The notes below the pieces were generated by a model. That model made no database searches. It was given only the letters and a program-made list of their open reading frames with translations, and was not told the origin of the DNA. The position numbers and the translations under genes were made by a program. Below are positions 1-9,826 of a stretch of 64,000 nt of DNA, piece after piece. How positions within the stretch are numbered: position 1 is the first letter of the stretch; every line of letters starts with the position of its first letter. The stretch is from Peteryoungia desertarenae (GTDB taxonomy: Bacteria > Pseudomonadota > Alphaproteobacteria > Rhizobiales > Rhizobiaceae): the NCBI RefSeq assembly GCF_005860795.2, contig NZ_CP058350.1:560001-624000 (forward strand), in the 5' to 3' direction.

Positions 1-2
1 CC

Positions 3-1574
3 TTTGCCCATGTCAAGATGACGCTCGCGGCCAATTATCAGGTTCAGGAAAGTTACCCCGATTTTGACCCCCTGACGATCTTTGCCTCGGACGAGGGCGG
101 CCTTCAGCTGCAGAACCGCACCGGGGTTCTGTATGGCTCGGACGTCGAGTCGGAGGTCGTGTTGAAGTCGACCCCCTTTCCCACATCGCCCACGCTTCCG
201 CTCGTTGGGGAAATGACCTTGGATGAGGTGGAGCAAACGGTACGGACCAATGGGGCTGTCCTGTCCGATGGCGACACGCAGATGGTCGCGCTCTCCTATG
301 TCGACCCCCAGCGGTTTGAAACGGCCGACACCGGTCTCGATTTTGTTCAGGGTCTGACGGCGCGCGTCGTCGAGCAGAATATGAGCGTTGCCGAGCCCGA
401 ATTGATCACGCCGATGACGCCCGAATATGCCGACGATCTCCTGCCTGTGCGTCGCGCCCAGGGGATAGCCCAGGTTGTCATGGCGTCCGGCTATCCGGAA
501 GATCGGGCGAATGCGATCGCCGACGCTCTTCATCCCCATGTCGGGTCGGACCGCCTTGAAGCCGGCGATCTGATCCGCATCGGTGTCATACAACGCGGCG
601 AGGAAGTTCGCCTCGTGCGGATCTCGCTTTATCGCAATAGCCGCCATCGGGTGACTTTTGCGGTCAATGATGCCGGTCGCCTCGTGGAAGGTGTCGAACC
701 TCCCTATCTGGAGGCCATTTCGACCATCTTCGACGACGACGGCCCGACAGTCCTTGCAAGCCGCGATCTGCCACGCGCCTATGACGGTCTGTTCCGTGCG
801 GCGCTTTCCTACGGCATGACGGTTGATATGACGCGACAGATCATTCGACTGCTCGCTTCCAATGTGGATTTCCAGGCCCAACTGAGGCCAACGGATGCGT
901 TGGAAGCCTTCTTTTCGGTTCAGGATGAAAAGGGACGCGCCACGGAAGAATCGGAGCTTCTCTATGTCCGCGCCCGCTTCGGCGACAATGTCACGACCTT
1001 CTATCGTTTTCAGAACCCGGAAGACGGCTCGATCGATTATTATGATGAAACGGGCAAGAGCGTTCGGCAGTTTCTTCTGCGCAATCCGGTGCCAAATGGG
1101 CGCCTGACCTCCGGCTTTGGCATGCGCCGGCATCCGATCCTTGGCTATTCACGCATGCATACCGGGGTTGACTGGGCGGCACCCCGCGGCACTCCCATCA
1201 TTTCGACCGGCGATGGCGTGGTTGAAAAGGCTGGCTGGGTTTCGGGTTACGGCAATCAGACCTTGATCCGTCACGCCAATGGCTATGTGACCTCCTACAA
1301 TCACCAAAGCGGGATCGCCAAGGGCGTGACGCCGGGTGCAAAGGTCAAGCAGGGACAGGTGATCGGCTATGTCGGCTCGACCGGCACCTCGACTGGCTAT
1401 CACCTCCACTATGAGCTCATCGTCAACGGGACAAAGGTTGATGCCATGAAAGTGCGTCTCCCAGGTGGCAAGGCGCTGGATGGGGAGGCACTCGCCCGGT
1501 TCCAGGAGGAGCGGAACCGGATTGATGCGCTGCTGGCGGCTGGTGGCAGACCCGCCGAAGTGGCGAGCCGCTGA
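3..1574 (+). CDS. M23 family (LytM-type) metallopeptidase, 5' end cut by the window
   Basis: Probable periplasmic zinc endopeptidase acting on peptidoglycan cross-links. The reading frame is already open at base 3, and five sense codons precede the first ATG at base 18, so the true start probably lies upstream. The C-terminal third is a typical M23 domain: a Ser-Gly-Phe-Gly-x-Arg entry, an H-x3-D zinc motif (HTGVD, about residue 380 counting from the first visible ATG) and the closing HLHYE. The central region resembles the OapA/LysM-like linker found in DipM/NlpD-type peptidases. Every M23 ligand expected in the visible part is present, so it may be catalytically active. Signal peptide and start are outside the window. 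Family call is firm; substrate is inferred. Confidence 0.9.
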   Translation, partial: FAHVKMTLAANYQVQESYPDFDPLTIFASDEGGLQLQNRTGVLYGSDVESEVVLKSTPFPTSPTLPLVGEMTLDEVEQTVRTNGAVLSDGDTQMVALSYVDPQRFETADTGLDFVQGLTARVVEQNMSVAEPELITPMTPEYADDLLPVRRAQGIAQVVMASGYPEDRANAIADALHPHVGSDRLEAGDLIRIGVIQRGEEVRLVRISLYRNSRHRVTFAVNDAGRLVEGVEPPYLEAISTIFDDDGPTVLASRDLPRAYDGLFRAALSYGMTVDMTRQIIRLLASNVDFQAQLRPTDALEAFFSVQDEKGRATEESELLYVRARFGDNVTTFYRFQNPEDGSIDYYDETGKSVRQFLLRNPVPNGRLTSGFGMRRHPILGYSRMHTGVDWAAPRGTPIISTGDGVVEKAGWVSGYGNQTLIRHANGYVTSYNHQSGIAKGVTPGAKVKQGQVIGYVGSTGTSTGYHLHYELIVNGTKVDAMKVRLPGGKALDGEALARFQEERNRIDALLAAGGRPAEVASR

Positions 1575-1635
1575 TCTTGGCTGCTTGTCGCAAGCTGCAC
1601 CGACACCCGCAACACCATCATCACCGCTCAATGGC

Positions 1636-1671
1636 AAAAAGGCCATGGCGAACGCTCGCCATGGCCTTTTT
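1636..1671. terminator. bidirectional rho-independent terminator
   Basis: Perfect 16-bp inverted repeat (arms 1636-1651 and 1656-1671, 4-nt loop). It starts with five A and ends with five T, so it can terminate in either direction. It sits between the convergent M23 peptidase gene and clpB. Confidence 0.9.
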
Positions 1672-1691
1672 AACTACAATGGTCCCAGGTG

Positions 1692-4295
1692 TCAGGCTGC
1701 TTCGCTGACCGATCGGGAGGCAGACAACAGCAATCGATCGGATCCTGCCGTCACCGCGACAGTCGAGCCGTCCGTGATGTCGCCGGACAGGATCTGTTCG
1801 GCCAGCGGGTCCTGTACATATTTCTGGATCACCCGCTTCAACGGCCGCGCGCCATAAACTGGATCATAGCCCTTGTCCGCCAGCCATGCCCTCGCATCCG
1901 GACCAAGATCGATGACGATCTTGCGTTCTGCCAACAGCGAGACCAGACGCTCCATCTGGATATCGACAATCGAGCCCATCTCGGCGCGCTTCAACCTGTG
2001 GAAGAGGATAATCTCGTCCACGCGGTTGAGGAACTCCGGACGGAAGGAGGACTTCACCACACCCATCACCTGCTCGCGCACGCTGTCAACATCCTCATCT
2101 TCGCCAAGCCCGGTGAGGTATTCAGCCCCCAGGTTGGACGTCATGATGATGATCGTGTTCTTGAAATCGATGGTACGACCCTGACCATCGGTCAAACGAC
2201 CATCATCAAGCACCTGCAGAAGCACATTGAATACATCCGGATGGGCCTTTTCGATTTCGTCGAACAGGACCACCTGGTAAGGCTTGCGCCGGACAGCCTC
2301 AGTCAAGGCACCGCCTTCGTCATATCCGACATAACCGGGAGGTGCCCCGATCAAACGCGCCACCGAGTGCTTTTCCATGTATTCCGACATGTCGATCCGG
2401 ACCATGGCGGTATCGTCATCGAAGAGGAATCGGGCCAGCGACTTGGTCAGTTCCGTCTTGCCGACGCCGGTCGGACCGAGGAAAATGAAGGAGCCGATCG
2501 GGCGATTGGGATCCTGCAGCCCGGCACGCGCCCGGCGAACCGCACGGGAAACCGCCTGAACGGCATCGCCCTGTCCGACGACGGATTTGGCCAGTTCGTC
2601 TTCCATCCTCAGCAGCTTGTCGCGCTCGCCTTCCAGCATCTTGTCGACGGGAATACCGGTCCAGCGAGATACCACATGCGCAATCCCGTCCGGTGTCACC
2701 ACTTCCTGCACCATATTCCCGGCAGCAGAACCATCCTGTGCTTCCGCCGTGACCAGCTGCTTCTCCAGATCGGGGATCACGCCATAGGCCAACTCGCCAG
2801 CACGCTGAAATTCACCCTTGCGCTGGGCAATGGCGAGTTCGTTGCGTGCTTCGTCGAGCTGCTTTTTCAGGTCGGCCGCAAGTCCGAGCTTCTGTTTCTC
2901 AGACTGCCAGCGGGCCGTCAACGCATCCGCCTGCTCTTCAAGCGAGGTCAATTCGGTTTCAAGCCGCTTCAGCCGATCAACAGAAGCCGTATCGGTCTCC
3001 TTCTTCAGGGCCTCCCGCTCGATCTTCAGCTGGATGATGCGACGGTCAAGCTCATCGAGTTCTTCGGGCTTCGAATCGACCTGCATCCTCAGCCGCGACG
3101 CAGCCTCGTCCATCAGGTCGATGGCCTTATCGGGCAGGAAACGGTCTGTGATATAACGATTGGAGAGTGTCGCAGCGGAAACCAGAGCCGAATCCGAGAT
3201 CCGGACCTTGTGATGCTGCTCGTATTTCTCCTTGAGACCACGCAGGATCGAGATGGTGTCCTCGACGGTTGGTTCATCCACCATCACCGGCTGGAAACGA
3301 CGGGCAAGCGCCGCATCCTTTTCCACATGCTTGCGATATTCATCGAGCGTCGTGGCGCCGACACAATGCAGTTCGCCACGCGCCAGAGCAGGCTTTAGAA
3401 GGTTGGAGGCATCCATCGCGCCATCGGCCTTGCCTGCACCCACCAGCGTATGCATCTCGTCAATGAAGAGGATGATCTCGCCGTTGTCGGCCTGCACCTC
3501 GTTCAGCACGGCCTTCAGCCGCTCTTCGAATTCGCCGCGATATTTTGCACCGGCAATCAGCGCGCCCATGTCGAGCGCCATCAGCTTCTTGTCCTTCAGG
3601 CTCTCGGGCACGTCACCATTGACGATACGCAGCGCCAGTCCTTCGGCGATTGCGGTCTTGCCAACGCCGGGCTCGCCGATCAAAACCGGATTATTCTTGG
3701 TCCGACGCGACAGAACCTGGATCGTGCGGCGAATCTCGTCGTCACGACCGATAACGGGATCAAGCTTGCCTTCCCGTGCTTCGGCCGTCAGGTCACGGGC
3801 ATATTTCTTGAGGGCGTCAAAACCCGCCTCCGCATTTGCACTGTCTGCGGTACGGCCCTTGCGAACCTCATTGATCACCTGATTGAGCGCATTCGCGGTT
3901 ACACCACCCTTCTTTAGCGAGGCGGATGTGGAGGCAGAGGTCTCGATGGCCAGTGCCAAGAGAAGGCGCTCCACCGTGACGAAGCTATCACCGGCTTTCT
4001 TTGCCGCGTCCTCTGCCGTCGAAAAAACCTTGGCAAGCGGCTGGGCAAGATAGACCTGACCATTGCCACCAGACACTTTTGGCAGTTTCGCCAGGGCGGC
4101 ATCATTGGCAAGGCGGACTTCCTTGGGATCGCCACCGGCGCGACTGATCAGCGAAGAAGCCATGCCCTGCTCGTCATCGAGCAGCACCTTCAACACATGT
4201 TCAGCCGTGAATTGCTGATGACCTTCAGACAAGGCGTGGGTTTGCGCTGATTGCAGAAAGCCACGAACCCGCTCGGAGTATTTTTCAATATTCAT
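1692..4295 (-). CDS. clpB: ATP-dependent disaggregase ClpB
   Basis: Hsp100 chaperone that extracts polypeptides from aggregates together with DnaK. The 867 residues match the usual ClpB length. The Clp N-domain (about 1-150) is followed by AAA+ domain 1 with Walker A GEPGVGKT near 207-214 and a FIDE Walker B. Next is the long Glu/Lys/Leu-rich coiled-coil M domain (about 400-530), then AAA+ domain 2 with Walker A GPTGVGKT and the C-terminal D2-small domain. The start ATG has GGAG eight bases upstream. There is no ClpP-binding IGF/L loop context as in ClpA, and the M domain supports ClpB. Transcription probably starts from the sigma32-like promoter at 4405-4433. Confidence 0.98.
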   Translation of the reverse strand: MNIEKYSERVRGFLQSAQTHALSEGHQQFTAEHVLKVLLDDEQGMASSLISRAGGDPKEVRLANDAALAKLPKVSGGNGQVYLAQPLAKVFSTAEDAAKKAGDSFVTVERLLLALAIETSASTSASLKKGGVTANALNQVINEVRKGRTADSANAEAGFDALKKYARDLTAEAREGKLDPVIGRDDEIRRTIQVLSRRTKNNPVLIGEPGVGKTAIAEGLALRIVNGDVPESLKDKKLMALDMGALIAGAKYRGEFEERLKAVLNEVQADNGEIILFIDEMHTLVGAGKADGAMDASNLLKPALARGELHCVGATTLDEYRKHVEKDAALARRFQPVMVDEPTVEDTISILRGLKEKYEQHHKVRISDSALVSAATLSNRYITDRFLPDKAIDLMDEAASRLRMQVDSKPEELDELDRRIIQLKIEREALKKETDTASVDRLKRLETELTSLEEQADALTARWQSEKQKLGLAADLKKQLDEARNELAIAQRKGEFQRAGELAYGVIPDLEKQLVTAEAQDGSAAGNMVQEVVTPDGIAHVVSRWTGIPVDKMLEGERDKLLRMEDELAKSVVGQGDAVQAVSRAVRRARAGLQDPNRPIGSFIFLGPTGVGKTELTKSLARFLFDDDTAMVRIDMSEYMEKHSVARLIGAPPGYVGYDEGGALTEAVRRKPYQVVLFDEIEKAHPDVFNVLLQVLDDGRLTDGQGRTIDFKNTIIIMTSNLGAEYLTGLGEDEDVDSVREQVMGVVKSSFRPEFLNRVDEIILFHRLKRAEMGSIVDIQMERLVSLLAERKIVIDLGPDARAWLADKGYDPVYGARPLKRVIQKYVQDPLAEQILSGDITDGSTVAVTAGSDRLLLSASRSVSEAA

Positions 4296-4404
4296 GGTCC
4301 ATCTCCATAGTCCGGAACCACCCGCATCGGCATGGTCCGGTTGTTGAGGAAGGGCTCCCTTCAGGCAAGCCCAAGAACGACAGAAAGCCGTCCCGTTAAC
4401 GGAG

Positions 4405-4433
4405 ATATGGGGGGCGATTTTTCCCCTTTAAAG
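4405..4433 (-). promoter_or_regulatory. sigma32 (RpoH) heat-shock promoter of clpB
   Basis: On the minus strand CTTTAAA (4433-4427), a 14-bp spacer and CCCCATAT (4412-4405) match the RpoH consensus CTTGAAA-N11-16-CCCCATNT at all but one position. It lies about 110 bp upstream of the clpB start, where heat-shock control of this gene is expected. Seen by eye; transcription start not known. Confidence 0.8.
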
Positions 4434-4446
4434 AGGCACTTAAACG

Positions 4447-4475
4447 AAAAACTCCGGGACTGGCCCGGAGTTTTT
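4447..4475. terminator. rho-independent terminator after the DUF4167 gene
   Basis: Twelve-bp inverted repeat (4447-4458 and 4464-4475, 5-nt loop) bounded by A5 and T5. It lies 50 bp past the stop of the minus-strand DUF4167 gene and just upstream of the clpB promoter, so it separates the two transcription units. Confidence 0.85.
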
Positions 4476-4524
4476 GACAATCGTCACGACTGCGACGAGT
4501 TGCATCAAAGTCGTGCCACCACCG

Positions 4525-5169
4525 TCACTCGGACGCGACGGCCACCAGTTCCGGCTTAGGTTGGCGCTCTTTGTCTTCCTGTTCGTCGGCTTCACCGGCT
4601 TCGCCACTGGCTGCTGTCCGACGCGGCTGGCGACGAGGACGGTTACCCGCGCTGCGGCGACGCGGCGCACGTTCTCCGGATGCAGCAGCGCCATCGGCGG
4701 CGCTTTCAGCAGCAGCAGCTGCGGCTTCAGCTGGCATTTCCTCGATAACCGGCTGCGGCCCCGACCCGGCAATTTCTGGCTGGGGTGCCGGCTGCGAATG
4801 GGACACAGGCTGCTCATCGGTCGCGTCAATGTCATCGTTATCGCGATCGTTGAATTCATTTCGATCGTCGCGCTGGAAGCGCTCCTGCATCTGCGCCTGA
4901 GCCGAAGCAATGATACGGTTGTAATGCTCGGCATGCTGCAGGTAATTCTCTGCCATGACCCGATCGCCAGCACTCTGCGCATCGCGAGCAAGCGTTGCAT
5001 ATTTTTCAGCGATGTGTTGAGCCGTACCCCGGATCTTCACATCAGGACCGGAACTGTCATAGGTTCGTGTCAGAGGATTGGCGCCCTTGCGGTTGAAGTT
5101 ACCGCCACCATTACCGCTGTTGTTGTTATTGCGCCCCCGACCACGCTTGTTCTGCTGTCCTGGCCTCAT
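4525..5169 (-). CDS. DUF4167 domain-containing protein
   Basis: 214-residue alphaproteobacterial protein of unknown function. It has three parts. The first 30 residues are rich in Gly, Asn and Arg (RGRGRNNNN). A conserved helical DUF4167 core (about 30-100) contains an RTYDSSGPDVKIRG segment and alternating Ala/Glu/His helices. The tail is disordered, first acidic and Ala-rich and then Arg-rich (RRRSAGNRPRRQPRR). No signal peptide or membrane segment. AGGTGA nine bases upstream supports the start. It follows the prfA-prmC genes in the same direction, separated by 330 bp. The composition resembles RNA-binding proteins, but that is inference. Confidence 0.9.
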   Translation of the reverse strand: MRPGQQNKRGRGRNNNNSGNGGGNFNRKGANPLTRTYDSSGPDVKIRGTAQHIAEKYATLARDAQSAGDRVMAENYLQHAEHYNRIIASAQAQMQERFQRDDRNEFNDRDNDDIDATDEQPVSHSQPAPQPEIAGSGPQPVIEEMPAEAAAAAAESAADGAAASGERAPRRRSAGNRPRRQPRRTAASGEAGEADEQEDKERQPKPELVAVASE

Positions 5170-5499
5170 AGATAGATCACCTGAATGTCTTGTTTGCTGA
5201 TGAAAAGGCTACGCTTGTGGCTTTGGTTAAACCGGACCAAGTCCGCGCGCGCCGTCGGCAGATTGCGCTACCGCTTTGCTTGCCGCTGGTGAAAGTCAAG
5301 TTAACTGGTGCACGCCCCGGTGTTTTGTCGCTTCGTGCTGCTCTCTTCGGAGCCATAATCGAAGCCGGCCCAGACCCGAACGAATCTTCGTTCTTTCCCC
5401 ACCGTCCGTTGCGTGCCCGCAAACTATCTCGCTTCCTTTGGAAAACCAAGCTTTTTTCTTCAAAACCTGGAAATATCCTTAGCACTCGCAGCAAAGCCC
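5170..5499. other. 330-bp intergenic region between prmC and the DUF4167 gene
   Basis: No ORF here looks real; the open frames lack normal codon use and recognisable domains. There is one short inverted repeat (GAACGAA at 5378-5384 against TTCGTTC at 5387-5393). The region should contain the promoter and leader of the DUF4167 gene, but I see no convincing -35/-10 pair. Confidence 0.6.
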
Positions 5500-6375
5500 T
5501 CAACGGATGCCCTCTGCAAAGAGCAGAACGCGGTCATTTCCAGCAAAGTCTTGTCGCGATTCCAATAGTTTAAAACCGTTTTGTCGAAATATATTCGTTA
5601 CCTCTTGCTTTTGATCGAACCCGATTTCCACTGCAATCAAACCGCCTTCCTCCAGGTATTGCCGGGCATCTGCGGCTATCGAACAATATGCGGTCAGACC
5701 GTCATCCCCACCATCCAGCGCCAGAATCGGATCAAACAGGAGAACCTCTGGCTCCAAGCTCTCGACCACATCACTGCGGATGTAGGGGGGATTGGAGACT
5801 ATCAGGTCGAAACGACCCTCGACCGTTTCGAACCAGCGACTGTTGAGCGTCCGAAACCTTGACCCAAGGCCAAGCATTTCAGCGTTCCTTTTCGCTGTCT
5901 CAAGGGCATCATCAGAAAGATCGACCCCAAGGGCACTGCAATTGTCAACCTGTGAAAGCAACGCCAATGCGATGGCGCCGGTTCCAATCCCCAGGTCGAT
6001 AATCCTTGCCGTCCCCTTCGTGGAAGCAATATTGATGAGATGCGGCAAAACTACGTCGACCAAAACTTCGGTGTCCGGCCTTGGCTCCAGCGTGCCTGAG
6101 GAAAGGCGAAGTTCCAGACCGTAGAAATCCCTTCGACCAATAATCCGAAACACCGGCTCCCGCCTCAGCCGGCGCGCAATGCCGTCTTCGACAAGCTCCA
6201 GCTCGCCCGCGCTTAAGACCCGCCGGTCATTGCTGATCAGATCGATAGAACTAAGGCCCAGCAAATTGATGAGGAGATGGCGTGCATCGGCGGCCGCATT
6301 CGCCAGTCCGGCTTCTTCGAAGCGTCGACGCGCCTCAGCCAGGATCTGACCAAGGGTGACGCTGCGCGCTGTCAC
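5500..6375 (-). CDS. prmC: peptide chain release factor N5-glutamine methyltransferase
   Basis: Uses S-adenosylmethionine to methylate the glutamine of the GGQ motif in release factors RF1 and RF2. 291 residues, normal for PrmC/HemK. An N-terminal helical domain (1-80) precedes a class I methyltransferase fold with motif [12 protein letters not shown] and the diagnostic catalytic NPPY (in VSNPPYI). The start is GTG and overlaps the TGA stop of prfA (GTGA), so the enzyme is translationally coupled to its substrate gene. Confidence 0.96.
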   Translation of the reverse strand: MTARSVTLGQILAEARRRFEEAGLANAAADARHLLINLLGLSSIDLISNDRRVLSAGELELVEDGIARRLRREPVFRIIGRRDFYGLELRLSSGTLEPRPDTEVLVDVVLPHLINIASTKGTARIIDLGIGTGAIALALLSQVDNCSALGVDLSDDALETAKRNAEMLGLGSRFRTLNSRWFETVEGRFDLIVSNPPYIRSDVVESLEPEVLLFDPILALDGGDDGLTAYCSIAADARQYLEEGGLIAVEIGFDQKQEVTNIFRQNGFKLLESRQDFAGNDRVLLFAEGIR

Positions 6376-7451
6376 GCCTGTTCGCCAAGCTGGGCCAGTT
6401 GACCGGCCTGAAAATCGGAAATCAGCGCATCTACAAGCTCATCAAGATCGCCCTCGATCACTCGGTCGAGCTTGTAAAGCGTCAGGTTGATCCGGTGATC
6501 GGTAATCCGCCCCTGCGGAAAATTATAGGTCCGGATACGTTCGGAGCGATCCCCGGATCCGACCTGGCTCTTGCGATCTGCCGACCTCTCGCTCTCGGCC
6601 CTCTGCCTTTCGATATCGTAGAGCCGGGACCGCAAAACCTGCATGGCCTTGGCCCGGTTCTGATGCTGTGACTTTTCCGAGGAGGTGACAATCAGGCCCG
6701 TAGGCAGGTGCGTGATGCGCACCGCAGAGTCGGTCGTATTGACGTGCTGACCACCGGCACCGGATGAACGCATGGTATCGATACGGATATCTTCCGGACG
6801 AATCTCGATGTCGATGTCCTCGGCCTCTGGCAAGACTGCGACCGTCGCCGCCGACGTATGAATGCGACCGCTTGCTTCCGTTTCCGGGACCCGCTGGACG
6901 CGATGAACGCCGGATTCGAACTTGAGCTTAGAGAAAACGCCACGCCCGGAAATCGTCGCGATGATTTCCTTGAACCCACCAGCCTCGCCTTCGCTGGCAG
7001 AAAGAATTTCCACCTTCCAGCCCTTGGTGCTGGCGAAGCGCTCATACATTCGGAACAGATCACCCGCGAACAGCGCCGCCTCCGATCCACCAGTTCCAGC
7101 GCGTATTTCCAGGATTGCGCTCTTTTCGTCCGCAGCATCTTTCGGCAGCAGCAGAATCTGGATTTCGCCTTCAAGTACGTCCAGGCGGGCCTCGACTTCC
7201 GGCAGTTCCATCTCGGCAAGGTCCCGCATCTCGCGATCGGTTCCCCTGTCACTGAGCATCGCCCGTAAATCGGCAATTTCAGAAGTCGCCGACTGATATT
7301 CCCGGATCTTCTTGACGACAGGTTCCAGCTCTGAATATTCGGATGCCAGCTTGACATAGACATCCGCCGCCGGGCCAGCCGACATTCGCGCCTCGATCTC
7401 GCCGAAACGGCGTTCAAGCTCGCGCATCTTGTCGACAGGAAGCTTCGCCAA
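6372..7451 (-). CDS. prfA: peptide chain release factor 1
   Basis: Decodes UAA and UAG stop codons and triggers peptidyl-tRNA hydrolysis. 359 residues. The codon-recognition tripeptide has the RF1 form P-x-T (PET, 189-191) rather than the RF2 form SPF. The catalytic GGQ is at 233-235 within SGAGGQHVN. It lies 25 bp downstream of ptsP and overlaps prmC, consistent with a lysC-ptsP-prfA-prmC transcription unit. Confidence 0.98.
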   Translation of the reverse strand: MAKLPVDKMRELERRFGEIEARMSAGPAADVYVKLASEYSELEPVVKKIREYQSATSEIADLRAMLSDRGTDREMRDLAEMELPEVEARLDVLEGEIQILLLPKDAADEKSAILEIRAGTGGSEAALFAGDLFRMYERFASTKGWKVEILSASEGEAGGFKEIIATISGRGVFSKLKFESGVHRVQRVPETEASGRIHTSAATVAVLPEAEDIDIEIRPEDIRIDTMRSSGAGGQHVNTTDSAVRITHLPTGLIVTSSEKSQHQNRAKAMQVLRSRLYDIERQRAESERSADRKSQVGSGDRSERIRTYNFPQGRITDHRINLTLYKLDRVIEGDLDELVDALISDFQAGQLAQLGEQA

Positions 7452-7476
7452 CCTTCACTCCACCTATGCTGCGGGA

Positions 7477-9744
7477 TTACAGAGGAATATTATTGTCTGC
7501 CGCAAAGCGGACCAGCAGTTCGCGCACTGGCACGAGCGAGTGGTGGTCGTCAAGGGCTGCGTTCAGCTCGACCGAAAGCTTCTCCGCCTCAAGCCCCAGC
7601 AACATGGCCTTGACCGGCCCGATCGAGGTCGGCGACATCGAAATCGAGCGGAACCCGACACCGATCAGAGCCATGGCAGAAAGTGGCTTGCTTGCCATTT
7701 CACCGCACAGCGTCACCGGTGTCTTGTGCCGATCACCGGCACGCACGATATCGCGCAAAATCCTGAGGAAGGGACGACCGAGAATATCGAAGCGGTCGGA
7801 CACGCGCGCATTGCCCCGATCGACTGCCATGGAAAACTGGAACAAGTCATTCGAACCAACGGACACGAAATCGACCTCGTCCATCAGCTCATCCAGCTGC
7901 CACATCAGGGCCGGGACTTCGAGCATGGCACCGAATTGCAGCTTCTTCGGCAGGTGATGGCCAAACTTGGAAAGATGCTGCACTTCCTTTTGCATCAGCT
8001 CGCGGACAGCCCGGATTTCCTGGACCTCGGTCACCATGGGCAACATCATCCTGAGCTCTGCTCCGGCAGAAGCCTTCAGCAGCGCGCGCAGCTGCGTCCG
8101 CAACAGCCCCGGCCGGTCAAGCGAAAGACGGATCGCCCGCCAACCCAAAGCCGGGTTTTCTTCCTCCTGCGCCCGGAAATAGGAGACAACCTTGTCGCCG
8201 CCGATATCAAGCGTGCGGAAGGTCACCGGCATACCCGCCGCCTGGCGCAGCACATTGCGGTAAAACGCCTCCTGCTCCTCGCTCTTGGGCATAGTCGAGG
8301 CAATCATGAACTGCAGTTCCGTGCGGAACAGACCGATCCCATCGGCGCCGGAATCGGCCAGTTGAGGCAGGTCAACCAGCAGACCAGCATTCATCTGCAG
8401 CCGGATGCGATGACCATCCTTGGTGATCGGCTCGACATCCCGAAGGGCACGGAACTGTTCCTGTCTGCGCGCCCTCAGCCTTACCTTTTCTTCATACGCC
8501 TTCTGAAGGTCTGCCACCGGGCGGATGTGAACCGCCCCGTCATCACCATCGATAATGACCGGATCGCCATTCTCGGCCAGCGCTACGGCTCCTGTTGCCT
8601 GCCCGACCACGGCAATCCCCATGGCCCGCGCGACAATGACCACATGGCTGGTGACCGCCCCCTCTTCGAGAACGAGGCCGCGCACATTCTCGCGCGGATA
8701 ATCCAGCAGCTCCGCCGCCCCCATGGCACGGGCAAAGATGATAGCATCGCCTGGAAACCCTTCGGTGGCACTGTGCGGCGAAAATCCGGTCAGCTGTCGC
8801 AGAAGTCGATTGGCGAGGTCGTCGAAATCATGCATCCGCTCCCTGAGATAGGGATCGGTCAGGCGCATCATGCGCGCCTTGGTGTCGCTCTGAACCTTCT
8901 CGACGGCAGCCTCTGCTGTCAGGCCATTGTTGATGGCCTCTTCCATGCGGCGCACCCAGCCCTGGTCATGGGCGAACATGCGGTAGGTTTCGAGCACGTC
9001 TCTATGCTCGCCCTCCATGGAAATTTCGCGACGCGACAGCATGTCGTCGATCGAAATGCGGAGCGATCCGAGCGCATCCGCCAGGCGGCGGATTTCCGTT
9101 TCCGTATCCTCGTTCAGGAGATTGGTGACGACGATGCGCGGCTCATGCAGCACGACATAGCCAAGACCGATGCCTTCGCTGTAGCTGTCGCCTTCGATTG
9201 TCACGGCGCGGGTCAGGTCGAGTTCGAGACCTGGACGCGTGATCTTCTTGAGCTCGCCTGTCGCGATCATCTCGGCCAGAACCATGGCCGTCGTCTCGAG
9301 CGCTTCAAGCTCGTCCTCGCGGTAATTGCGGGCCGCCTTGTTCTGCACGACAAGAACGCCAAGGCTGCGACCGGTTCGAAGGATCGGCACGCCGAGGAAG
9401 GAATGATAGATCTCTTCGCCCGTTTCCGGCAGATAGCGGAAGGCGGGATGCGCCTGGGCATCGGAAAGGTTGAGGGGCTGGGCCGATGCGGCAATCGTAC
9501 CGACGAGACCTTGTCCCATCTTCAACTGGGCAAGGTGAACGGAGTCCTTGTTCAGACCTTCCGTCGCATAAAGCTCGAGAACACCATCGGAGCGGAGCAC
9601 ATAGACCGAGCAGACCTCGGCAACCATGTTGCTCGCGATCTGGCGAACGATCTGGTCAAGCCGCTCCTGCGGCTCCAGCGGCTCCGCCATCAGTTCGCGC
9701 AACCGCTTGAGGAGGACGCGCGGACCCGCCGATTGGTCTCTCAT
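7477..9744 (-). CDS. ptsP: phosphoenolpyruvate-protein phosphotransferase PtsP (EI-Ntr)
   Basis: First enzyme of the nitrogen phosphotransferase system. It autophosphorylates from PEP and passes phosphate to NPr. About 755 residues. An N-terminal GAF domain (about 20-165), which in this family senses glutamine or 2-oxoglutarate, is followed by the PEP-utiliser N domain. The phospho-accepting histidine lies in GAVTSHVVI near 367. The C-terminal PEP-binding barrel carries the LCGEMAS active-site cysteine. A GTG one codon before the ATG is an alternative start, since GGGAG lies 10 bases before the ATG and 7 before the GTG. Rhizobial EI-Ntr affects nitrogen, carbon and potassium homeostasis. It follows lysC by 82 bp. 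Confidence 0.96.
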   Translation of the reverse strand: MRDQSAGPRVLLKRLRELMAEPLEPQERLDQIVRQIASNMVAEVCSVYVLRSDGVLELYATEGLNKDSVHLAQLKMGQGLVGTIAASAQPLNLSDAQAHPAFRYLPETGEEIYHSFLGVPILRTGRSLGVLVVQNKAARNYREDELEALETTAMVLAEMIATGELKKITRPGLELDLTRAVTIEGDSYSEGIGLGYVVLHEPRIVVTNLLNEDTETEIRRLADALGSLRISIDDMLSRREISMEGEHRDVLETYRMFAHDQGWVRRMEEAINNGLTAEAAVEKVQSDTKARMMRLTDPYLRERMHDFDDLANRLLRQLTGFSPHSATEGFPGDAIIFARAMGAAELLDYPRENVRGLVLEEGAVTSHVVIVARAMGIAVVGQATGAVALAENGDPVIIDGDDGAVHIRPVADLQKAYEEKVRLRARRQEQFRALRDVEPITKDGHRIRLQMNAGLLVDLPQLADSGADGIGLFRTELQFMIASTMPKSEEQEAFYRNVLRQAAGMPVTFRTLDIGGDKVVSYFRAQEEENPALGWRAIRLSLDRPGLLRTQLRALLKASAGAELRMMLPMVTEVQEIRAVRELMQKEVQHLSKFGHHLPKKLQFGAMLEVPALMWQLDELMDEVDFVSVGSNDLFQFSMAVDRGNARVSDRFDILGRPFLRILRDIVRAGDRHKTPVTLCGEMASKPLSAMALIGVGFRSISMSPTSIGPVKAMLLGLEAEKLSVELNAALDDHHSLVPVRELLVRFAADNNIPL

Positions 9745-9826
9745 CACGTTGTGGCTCCCACTTCCGATTGGTCAGCGGCCTCGCCACTCCGATTGCAACC
9801 GGCGATCCGTGATCCGCTTTATGGAA

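Noticed and set aside
1689..3398. 569-codon plus-strand open frame
   Set aside because: Antisense to clpB; an artefact of third-position GC bias.
5177..5503. 108-codon minus-strand frame between prmC and the DUF4167 gene
   Set aside because: No ribosome site, no domain, and it would overlap the prmC end; most likely non-coding leader.
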